Shown: positions 1 to 4,337 of the stretch, in pieces
Position numbering within the stretch: the first letter of the stretch is position 1
Layout: every line of letters starts with the position of its first letter
Origin: Acidobacteriota bacterium
GTDB lineage: Bacteria; Acidobacteriota; Terriglobia; UBA7540
Assembly: GCA_003224665.1 (NCBI GenBank)
Contig: QHZM01000011.1
Location: 1 to 5,647, forward strand
Reading direction: 5' to 3'
DNA length: 5,647 nucleotides
The notes under the pieces: generated by a model
The model's database searches: none
Told to the model about the DNA's origin: nothing
Seen by the model: the letters and a program-made list of their open reading frames with translations, nothing else
Position numbers and translations under genes: made by a program

Positions 1-143
1 GCATGGGTTACTGCGGTTGCTCGACGATTCAGGAACTCCGGGAAAGAGGACGATTTGTCCGCATCACCCACGCCGGCCTTCGCGAAAGCCACGTTCACGA
101 CGTGATCATCACCAAGGAAGCTCCCAACTACTGGCTTGAATAA
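1..143 (+). CDS. guaB: IMP dehydrogenase, C-terminal fragment (5' part outside window)
   Basis: IMP dehydrogenase oxidises IMP to XMP with NAD+, the committed step of cytosolic guanine nucleotide synthesis. Only the last 46 complete codons are present, from the ATG at 3 to the TAA at 141-143; bases 1-2 are the end of the preceding codon. The ATG is an internal Met, not a start: the reading MGYCGCSTIQELRE is the C-terminal continuation of the family's RSGMGYCG segment, followed by FVRITHAGLRESHVHDV and ending ITKEAPNYWLE. The GLRESHVHDV stretch and the ITKEAPNY tail are hallmarks of bacterial GuaB. The catalytic loop and CBS domains lie upstream and cannot be checked. The end overlaps the proposed VanZ start by 8 bases, which suggests the two are cotranscribed. 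The family call rests on the strong tail match. Confidence 0.93.
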   Translation, partial: MGYCGCSTIQELRERGRFVRITHAGLRESHVHDVIITKEAPNYWLE

Positions 144-666
144 TTCCGCTCCCCGAAAACGTTCCCTTCTGTTTTGGAGAGGCCTCACGGTGACGTGGGG
201 GCTGCTCATTTTCTATCTGTCCACGGGCTCTTTCGGCGGTTCGCTTTCGACCCAGCTCTTGAAGCAAATCATCGACATTCTTCACCTTGCGGTCTCGCAC
301 GAGACTTTCGTAGCCCTCCATTTCCTCTTCCGCAAGCTCGCGCACCTGACCGAATATGCCATCTTCAGCCTGCTCTTCTACCAATGCTTTGGGGACGCGC
401 GGGAAGTTGGGTGGCGCACGCGGCGAGCTGTTTGGTCCGTCGTGGGCGCGGCCCTCTACTCTCTCACGGATGAGCTCCACCAGTCAATCGTCCCCGGGCG
501 GACCGCTTCCTGGATGGATTGCGGGGTTGACACGGCAGGAGCCGCGCTCGGAATGCTGGCGCTTTACGGAGGCGAGCGGCTCTCGCGGGCTCGAAAGACA
601 AAAGAGGCTGCGTCCCAGGGAAATAAACGGGAGGAGGGGACGGGGCGACGGCAAGCGCCAGTTTGA
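136..666 (+). CDS. VanZ-family small integral membrane protein
   Basis: This is a 176-residue protein with the two VanZ signatures: RKLAHLTEY at residues 66-74 and DELHQSIVPGRTASWMD at 112-128. Hydrophobic segments near 17-29, 72-84, 98-111 and 129-146 suggest about four membrane passes, followed by a charged, probably disordered tail (about 149-176). The family is named after vanZ of the teicoplanin-resistance cluster. Most members are chromosomal with no known function, and no resistance role should be inferred here. The start is uncertain. TTG at 136 gives a basic N-terminus (PRKRSLLFWR) that would favour N-in topology and overlaps the guaB stop, but its nearest SD-like AAGGA (114-118) is distant. 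GTG at 190 has GGAGAGG at 176-182 with 7-base spacing and would give 158 residues starting almost directly in the first membrane segment. The gene is convergent with rplQ. Confidence 0.85.
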   Translation: MNNSAPRKRSLLFWRGLTVTWGLLIFYLSTGSFGGSLSTQLLKQIIDILHLAVSHETFVALHFLFRKLAHLTEYAIFSLLFYQCFGDAREVGWRTRRAVWSVVGAALYSLTDELHQSIVPGRTASWMDCGVDTAGAALGMLALYGGERLSRARKTKEAASQGNKREEGTGRRQAPV

Positions 667-691
667 GCGCCGGAAGTCGCTCAAACCCTGG
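658..691. terminator. Hairpin between convergent VanZ gene and rplQ, possible bidirectional terminator
   Basis: GTTTGAGCG at 661-669 and CGCTCAAAC at 678-686 form a perfect 9-bp inverted repeat with an 8-base loop. CCA (658-660) and TGG (689-691) can extend it past a two-base bulge. The TGA of the VanZ gene (664-666) lies inside the stem, and rplQ ends 46 bases to the right of the stem. The position at a convergent junction suits a shared 3'-end structure. Neither strand shows a T-run after the stem, so classic intrinsic termination is not supported. It may instead be a U-less or Rho-assisted terminator, or an RNA 3'-end stabiliser. Confidence 0.45.
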
Positions 692-731
692 AGAAGCTTC
701 CTGGAGGATCCGTTCAGCGAGTCAGCCGCGA

Positions 732-1214
732 TTACTTTTTCTCTTCGCCTTCCTCGGGCAGGCCTGGCTCTTGCTTTGGAGCCGCAGCTTCTTCCTCGAC
801 TTTCTTGCGGCGGGCTTCGGCCTTCTTTGCTCTCTTTTGCGCCAGCCTCTGGAGGGCCTCCGTGCCGACCAGTTCGAGCACTGCCATGTCGGCGCCGTCC
901 CCCGCGCGCCAGCCCGCATGGACAATTCGGGTATACCCACCTACCCGGCTCGCGTAACGTTTGGCGAGGTCTTCAAAAAGCTTCTTGAGGGCCGCAGGCG
1001 TCATGCAGATGCCCGCGGCGAGCCGCCGAGCGTGGAGGTCACCGCGCTTGCCGAGTGAGATCATTCGCTCGGCGATGGGCCGCGCCGCTTTCGCCTTGGC
1101 GACCGTCGTCTTGATGCGCTCCTGAAGGATGAGCGATGTCACCAGGTTTCGCAGCAGAGCGCGCCGGTGTTCCGTGTTCCGGCTGAGTTTCCGACCTCGG
1201 TTCCGATGACGCAT
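732..1214 (-). CDS. rplQ: 50S ribosomal protein bL17
   Basis: L17 is a large-subunit protein bound to 23S rRNA near the peptide exit tunnel opening. The 160-residue product opens with the diagnostic MRHRNRGRKLSRNTEHRRALLRN pattern (MRHR, KLSR, HRRALLRN), followed by TTVAKAKAARP near 37-46, GGYTRI at 92-97 and RAGDGADMAVLELV at 103-116. The folded core ends near residue 118. Family members are usually about 120-130 residues, so the Lys/Ala/Glu-rich tail (about 121-160) is an extension and probably disordered. The ATG at 1214 lies 18 bases after the rpoA stop, with a purine-rich AGGGGAAG as the likely ribosome binding site. It is the last gene of the cluster, matching the usual alpha-operon order. 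Confidence 0.97.
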   Translation of the reverse strand: MRHRNRGRKLSRNTEHRRALLRNLVTSLILQERIKTTVAKAKAARPIAERMISLGKRGDLHARRLAAGICMTPAALKKLFEDLAKRYASRVGGYTRIVHAGWRAGDGADMAVLELVGTEALQRLAQKRAKKAEARRKKVEEEAAAPKQEPGLPEEGEEKK

Positions 1215-1232
1215 CTTCAGCTTCCCCTGCGG

Positions 1233-2240
1233 CTAAATTTGCTGCTGGGAGGCTTCCTGAGTCGGCCTGATGGGGTTTCCCTTTTCGTCAAACTTCATCC
1301 CGAGGCTCAGGCCCATTGCGGAAAGAATTTCCTTGATCTCGTTTAAAGACTTCCGGCCGAAATTCTTGGTCTTGAGCATTTCCTGTTCGCTCTTCAGCAC
1401 CAACTCCCGGATGGTCGTAATGTTGGCGTTCTTCAAACAATTGTAGGAGCGAACGGAAAGCTCCAGTTCCTCCACCGAGCGGTCCAGGTTCTCATTGTAG
1501 ATGGGGGACTCCCGATCCTGAGGGGATTCTTCGACCTCCTCCGCCTCCTCGAAGTTGATGAAGATGTTCATGTGGTCCTTGATCAACTTGGCGGCCAAAC
1601 CAATCGCATCCTGGGGTGTAATCGCCCCGTTCGTCCAGACGTCGAGGGTCAACTTGTCATAGTCGGTCATCTGGCCCAGGCGGGCTGATTCGACCGAATA
1701 ATTCACCTTCCGGACGGGAGAGTGGACGGAGTCTACAGGGATATATCCGACGGGCAGGTCTTCGTCAAAATTCTTCTCGGCAGAGACGTAGCCCCGGCCT
1801 ATCTTCACTCGCATTTCAATGTGCAGGGCCCCGCCTTCGCTGACGGTTGCGATAGAGACGTCCTTATCCAGAATTTCGACGTCCGGGTCCTCCTGGATCA
1901 TCCGCGAAGTCACTTCTCCCGGCTGGTCGACGTTCAGATAGAGCGTCTTGGGACCTTCAACGTTCATCTTCAGAGGGATCTGCTTGAGGTTCAGGATAAT
2001 GTCCGTCGCGTCCTCAACCACCCCGGGGATAGAAGAGAACTCGTGCAGCACCGCCTCAATTTTCACGGCCGTGATCGCCGCACCTTCAACCGCGGAGAGC
2101 AACACCCGGCGCAGTGAGTTGCCGATCGTAGTCCCGAAGCCCCGCTCGAACGGCTGAGCGTTGAACTGCCCGTACTTGTCGGTCAAAGTGTCCAGATTGC
2201 ATGCGAGGCGTTTCGGCTTTTGAAAACCTTTCCAAAGCAT
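1233..2240 (-). CDS. rpoA: DNA-directed RNA polymerase subunit alpha
   Basis: The alpha subunit dimerises to nucleate RNA polymerase assembly, and its C-terminal domain contacts UP elements and activators. The product is 335 residues (E. coli 329). The N-terminal domain has FGTTIGNSLRRVLLS (35-49) with the R44-R45 pair, and VLHEFSSIPGVVED (64-77). An acidic linker (about 231-245, EEAEEVEES) leads to the C-terminal domain, ELELSVRSYNCLK (258-270) and GRKSLNEIKEIL (295-306). The DNA-contact residues equivalent to E. coli R265, N268, C269, G296, K298, S299 and E302 are all present at R264, N267, C268, G295, K297, S298 and E301. The frame stays open far upstream, but that part overlaps rpsD. ATG at 2240 is the start because the family homology begins there and the purine tract GGGAGGGAAGG lies just upstream. 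It follows rpsD by 59 bases. Confidence 0.98.
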   Translation of the reverse strand: MLWKGFQKPKRLACNLDTLTDKYGQFNAQPFERGFGTTIGNSLRRVLLSAVEGAAITAVKIEAVLHEFSSIPGVVEDATDIILNLKQIPLKMNVEGPKTLYLNVDQPGEVTSRMIQEDPDVEILDKDVSIATVSEGGALHIEMRVKIGRGYVSAEKNFDEDLPVGYIPVDSVHSPVRKVNYSVESARLGQMTDYDKLTLDVWTNGAITPQDAIGLAAKLIKDHMNIFINFEEAEEVEESPQDRESPIYNENLDRSVEELELSVRSYNCLKNANITTIRELVLKSEQEMLKTKNFGRKSLNEIKEILSAMGLSLGMKFDEKGNPIRPTQEASQQQI

Positions 2241-2245
2241 ATAAA

Positions 2246-2271
2246 CCTTCCCTCCCAGAAAACTTCGGGAG
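2246..2271 (-). promoter_or_regulatory. rpoA ribosome binding site with overlapping hairpin
   Basis: On the minus strand the purine tract GGGAGGGAAGG (2256-2246) precedes the rpoA ATG. CTCCC (2271-2267) can pair with GGGAG (2256-2252), and inside it GAA (2266-2264) with TTC (2260-2258), leaving a bulged T and a GTT loop. The stem would cover most of the upstream GGAGG but leave AAGG (2249-2246), 5 bases from the ATG, free. No U-tract follows, so it is not a terminator. The pairing is seen in the sequence; a role in tuning rpoA translation is inferred. Confidence 0.4.
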
Positions 2272-2299
2272 CCGGCTGCGATAGTCCTCCCCCCGAGGG

Positions 2300-2929
2300 C
2301 TACTTCGAATAAAGCTCGACGATCGCCTGCTCCTGAATGTCGAAACTCACATCCTCCCGCTTCGGCTGTGAGACCATGCGACCTTTCATATTTTCCCGGT
2401 CCAGCTCCAGCCACGGAGGGACGCTCCGCCCCCCCGACAAATCGAGGGCTCGCTGGATCGACGCCATCTTCCGGCTGCTTTCGCGGACTGCGATTTCCTG
2501 CCCCAGTGAGACTTGGTAAGACGGGATGTTCACCTTCCGGCCGGACACGAGGATGTGCCCGTGACGGACGAGAAGCCGCGATTCGGCCCGGGAAACCCCC
2601 AGGCCCAGCCGGTAAACGGCGTTGTCCAGCCTCCGCTCGAGCAACAGGAGCAAATTCTCGCCCGTCATTCCTTTCTTGGCCTCGGCCTTCTCGAAGTAGC
2701 CGCGGAACTGCTTCTCCAGGATGCCGTAAAGACGGCGCACTTTCTGCTTTTCCCTGAGCTGCATCCCGTATCCGACCGCCTTCGGGCGGCGCGCCTTGCC
2801 GTGTTGGCCCGGGACAAAGTTCCGCTTCTCGATGGCACATTTGTCCGTCAAGCAGCGCTGGCCCTTCAAGAAGAGCTTCACGCCTTCCCGGCGGCACAGC
2901 CGGCATACGGCTTCGCGATATCTTGCCAA
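2300..2929 (-). CDS. rpsD: 30S ribosomal protein uS4, zinc-binding form
   Basis: S4 is a primary 16S rRNA binder that nucleates assembly of the 30S body. In several bacteria it also acts as translational repressor of the alpha operon or of its own mRNA. The 209-residue product starts MARYREAVCRLCRREG. Cys 9, 12, 26 and 31 give the C-X2-C-X13-C-X4-C zinc site of the C+ type. The S4 RNA-binding fold is visible around LERRLDNAVYRLGLGVSRAE (97-116), then VRHGHILVSGRKVNIPSY (121-138). The start is TTG at 2929: it places the conserved MARY exactly at the N-terminus and has GGAGG at 2935-2939 with 5-base spacing. The rare start codon with a strong SD could set the output of a protein that is often a feedback regulator; that is an inference. 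It follows rpsK by 39 bases. Confidence 0.97.
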   Translation of the reverse strand: MARYREAVCRLCRREGVKLFLKGQRCLTDKCAIEKRNFVPGQHGKARRPKAVGYGMQLREKQKVRRLYGILEKQFRGYFEKAEAKKGMTGENLLLLLERRLDNAVYRLGLGVSRAESRLLVRHGHILVSGRKVNIPSYQVSLGQEIAVRESSRKMASIQRALDLSGGRSVPPWLELDRENMKGRMVSQPKREDVSFDIQEQAIVELYSK

Positions 2930-2934
2930 AACAA

Positions 2935-2962
2935 CCTCCCTCAGCCGGGATCAAATCCGGCT
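2935..2962 (-). promoter_or_regulatory. rpsD ribosome binding site preceded by a hairpin
   Basis: In the rpsK-rpsD gap, AGCCGG (2962-2957) and CCGGCT (2948-2943) form a 6-bp GC-rich stem. An alternative register (GGAT/ATCC plus AGCC/GGCT) gives 8 bp with one bulge and a TTG loop. The stem ends 3 bases before the strong SD GGAGG (2939-2935) that decides the TTG start of rpsD. The hairpin leaves the SD exposed, so it may hold the site open or protect the RNA. Regulatory function is unproven. Confidence 0.4.
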
Positions 2963-2968
2963 GCTGTT

Positions 2969-3376
2969 TCAGACTCTCCTGCGTTTGGGCGGGCGACACC
3001 CATTGTGGGGGATGGGCGTGACGTCCTTGATGGCGCGGACTTCCAGGCCAGCGGTTGCCAGCGCGCGGATTGCCGACTCGCGTCCCGCTCCCGGGCCCTT
3101 CACCCGCACCTCTACCGTTTTCATCCCGTGGTCGCGCGCGAGATTTCCGGCCCGCAAGCCAGCCTGCTGCGCGGCAAAGGGCGTTCCCTTGCGCGAGCCT
3201 TTGAAACCAAGAGACCCGGCGCTCGACCAGCAGACCACTCTCCCGTCGGGGTCCGTGACGCTCACCTGAGTATTGTTAAAGGTCGCCTGGATGTGGACCA
3301 CGCCGACTGGAACGATGCGCTTTTCCTTCTTCTTGAAGACTTTCTTCTTGCCGACTTTCGTAGCTGCTTTCGCCAT
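2969..3376 (-). CDS. rpsK: 30S ribosomal protein uS11
   Basis: S11 sits on the 30S platform near the mRNA exit and the E site, next to S7 and S18. The product has 135 residues, against about 129 in E. coli. The extra length is a lysine-rich N-terminus (KVGKKKVFKKKEKR). The core motifs follow: GVVHIQATFNNT (25-36), SVTDPDGRVVCWSSAG (39-54), GFKGSRKGTPFAAQ (57-70), and the invariant tail IPHNGCRPPKRRRV. The Asn-Gly in that tail is the place where some bacterial S11 proteins form isoaspartate. ATG at 3376 is the only start available: the frame meets an upstream in-frame TGA (3403-3401) with no start codon between. Its SD placement is unusual and is described as a separate site. It follows rpsM by 34 bases. 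Confidence 0.98.
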   Translation of the reverse strand: MAKAATKVGKKKVFKKKEKRIVPVGVVHIQATFNNTQVSVTDPDGRVVCWSSAGSLGFKGSRKGTPFAAQQAGLRAGNLARDHGMKTVEVRVKGPGAGRESAIRALATAGLEVRAIKDVTPIPHNGCRPPKRRRV

Positions 3377-3410
3377 AGGGCCTCGGAAAACCCGAGGAAC
3401 TCACCTCCCG
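3377..3410 (-). promoter_or_regulatory. rpsK ribosome binding site with hairpin inside the SD-to-start spacer
   Basis: The whole rpsM-rpsK gap is one unusual initiation region. Almost directly after the rpsM TAA comes GGAGGTGA (3408-3401), an 8-base match to the consensus complement of the 16S rRNA 3' end. However, 24 bases separate it from the rpsK ATG (27 when counted from the GGAGG core). That spacer holds CCTCGG (3397-3392) and CCGAGG (3386-3381), a perfect 6-bp stem with a GTTTT loop. Folding it removes 17 bases and leaves 7 (or 10 from the core), a normal spacing. A weaker GAGG (3384-3381), 4 bases from the ATG, is inside the stem. The two readings are compared under findings. Confidence 0.55.
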
Positions 3411-3797
3411 TTATGTCTTTGCCGCGGCGCGCTTCTTGTTTGCAATCGTGCCTTTTCTCGGCCCCTTTCGGGTACGCGCGTTCGTGTGCGTCCGCTGGCC
3501 GTGGACCGGAAGGTTTCGACGGTGGCGCAGGCCACGGTATGAACCCACCTCGATCAGCCGGCGGATGTTCATTGCGACTTCCTTCCGGAGATCCCCTTCC
3601 ACCCCGCCTTCTTCCTCGATGATCTGCCGGATCCGCGTTACTTCTTCTTCCGTGAGGTCCTTCACTTTCTTATCCGGATTGACTCCGGCGCGCATCAGGA
3701 TCGAAAGGGAGCGGCCACGCCCGATCCCGTAAATATACGTCAGGCCGATTTCGGCGCGCTTCATGCGCGGCAAATCAACTCCAGCAATGCGTGCCAT
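3411..3797 (-). CDS. rpsM: 30S ribosomal protein uS13
   Basis: S13 lies in the 30S head, contacts the P-site tRNA through its C-terminal tail, and forms bridges with L5 of the large subunit. The 128-residue product begins MARIAGVDLP, has YIYGIGRGRS (21-30) in the helix-hairpin-helix-like part, an acidic helix LTEEEVTRIRQIIEEE (48-63), and then RGLRHRRNLPVHGQRTHTNARTRKGPRK. The last of these is the strongest family signature. The basic tail ends KKRAAAKT. ATG at 3797 has GGAGG at 3803-3807 with 5-base spacing. It follows rpmJ by 102 bases, the largest gap in the cluster, where an alpha-operon leader would be expected. Length is close to the E. coli protein (118) with a slightly longer tail. 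Confidence 0.98.
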   Translation of the reverse strand: MARIAGVDLPRMKRAEIGLTYIYGIGRGRSLSILMRAGVNPDKKVKDLTEEEVTRIRQIIEEEGGVEGDLRKEVAMNIRRLIEVGSYRGLRHRRNLPVHGQRTHTNARTRKGPRKGTIANKKRAAAKT

Positions 3798-3899
3798 TCA
3801 AACCTCCAACCCAAGCGACAGCCGCGGACAATCACGGAATCGCTTTAAAAACTCGATCAAACGCCGGGCTGAACAGTCTCCCTCGTGCCCGGCTGTTTT
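3798..3899 (-). promoter_or_regulatory. Structured rpsM leader, candidate ribosomal-protein feedback site
   Basis: The 102-base rpmJ-rpsM gap can form two successive hairpins in the transcript. The first pairs GCCGGGC (3893-3887) with GCCCGGC (3869-3863), 7 bp with a 17-base loop. AACA just before it (3897-3894) matches TGTT in that loop (3875-3872), so a pseudoknot or an alternative fold is possible. The second pairs AAGCGA (3845-3840) with TCGCTT (3818-3813). The rpsM SD (3807-3803) follows 5 bases after it. In E. coli a pseudoknot in this same gene position is the target of S4. Function here is inferred from position and pairing only. Confidence 0.4.
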
Positions 3900-4013
3900 T
3901 CATCCCTGGCGCTGCCGGTGCTTGGGGTTCTCACAGATCACCCGGACGACGCCCCGCCTTTTTACAATTTTACACTTAGCGCAGATCTTTCGGACCGACG
4001 ATCTCACCTTCAT
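3900..4013 (-). CDS. rpmJ: 50S ribosomal protein bL36, zinc-binding form
   Basis: L36 is the smallest large-subunit protein. It binds 23S rRNA near the L7/L12 stalk base and stabilises the fold through a zinc ribbon. The 37-residue product reads MKVRSSVRKICAKCK at the start and VICENPKHRQRQG at the end, the normal full length. The zinc ligands Cys11, Cys14, Cys27 and His32 are all present, so this is the C+ form and not the cysteine-less paralogue. ATG at 4013 has GGAGAG at 4020-4025 with 6-base spacing, and the stop is TGA. It lies 38 bases after infA, the usual infA-rpmJ-rpsM arrangement. The call is secure despite the small size. Confidence 0.98.
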   Translation of the reverse strand: MKVRSSVRKICAKCKIVKRRGVVRVICENPKHRQRQG

Positions 4014-4051
4014 TTAAAGCTCTCCGTTCCAGGCGCCATTTCGTCCCGCGG

Positions 4052-4270
4052 TTACTTGTACCGGTACACGATGCGACCGCGCGTCAGGTCGTAAGGAGAA
4101 AGCTCCACCTGGACCTTGTCGCCGGGAAGGATGCGGATGAAGTTTTTCCGCATCTTCCCCGAAATATGCGCCAGGACCTGGTGCTTGTTGTCGAGCTCGA
4201 CTCGGAACATTGCGTTTGGCAACGCCTCGAGCACCTTGGCCACAACTTCAATGGCGTCTTCCTTTGGCAT
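4052..4270 (-). CDS. infA: Translation initiation factor IF-1
   Basis: IF-1 occupies the 30S A site during initiation and cooperates with IF-2 and IF-3 in start-site selection. The 72-residue product is exactly the family length and forms a single OB (S1-like) fold: IEVVAKVLEALPNAMFRVEL (7-26), HISGKMRKNFIRILPGDKV (35-53), and ELSPYDLTRGRIVYRYK (56-72). The GKMRKN and SPYDLT motifs are diagnostic. ATG at 4270 gives the standard N-terminus MPKEDAIEV. Unlike its neighbours it has no convincing SD: only GTGA and a T-rich stretch lie directly upstream, after a gap that can fold. It stands between map and rpmJ, as in Gram-positives and many other phyla; E. coli keeps infA elsewhere. Confidence 0.98.
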   Translation of the reverse strand: MPKEDAIEVVAKVLEALPNAMFRVELDNKHQVLAHISGKMRKNFIRILPGDKVQVELSPYDLTRGRIVYRYK

Positions 4271-4277
4271 AATTCAC

Positions 4278-4332
4278 AAAAACCAGCACCGGGCCCCCTG
4301 CGGACCGCCCTCGGGGCGCGAAAGCCCTGGTT
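4278..4332 (-). other. Foldable map-infA intergenic region, possible attenuator
   Basis: Almost the entire 67-base gap between map and infA can pair in the transcript. AACCAG (4332-4327) matches CTGGTT (4286-4281) as an outer stem, and CGCCC (4318-4314) pairs with GGGCG (4310-4306) around a CGA loop. Five Ts (4282-4278) follow or overlap the 3' end of the outer stem, giving a weak terminator-like shape. Essential genes lie downstream, so full termination is unlikely; partial attenuation or mRNA stabilisation is possible. The structure is proposed by eye only. Confidence 0.3.
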
Positions 4333-4337
4333 GGGCG

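Noticed and set aside
684..702. Repeated CTGGAG flanking the GAAGCTTC palindrome in the convergent gap
   Set aside because: The palindrome is only 8 bp with no loop, and the direct repeat is 6 bases. This is within chance expectation and has no insertion-sequence features.
356..988. 210-residue plus-strand frame spanning the VanZ end and rplQ
   Set aside because: It is a frame-shifted shadow of the VanZ gene followed by antisense rplQ, and crosses the convergent junction without any family feature.
2241..2999. Long in-frame upstream extension of rpoA (would give a protein of nearly 590 residues)
   Set aside because: The extra part lies over rpsD in another frame of the same strand and reads as Arg/Pro/Gly-rich noise. 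Alpha homology begins at the ATG at 2240, which has its own purine tract.
2513..3622. 369-residue open frame on the plus strand
   Set aside because: It runs antisense through rpsD, rpsK and rpsM, has low-complexity composition and no recognisable motif. Long antisense frames are normal opposite GC-rich genes.
3837..3861. Possible promoter before rpsM (TTGATC near 3860 and T/A-rich TTTTTAAA)
   Set aside because: At 16-18 base spacing from TTGATC there is no acceptable -10, and TTTAAA lacks a -35. The evidence is too weak to annotate.
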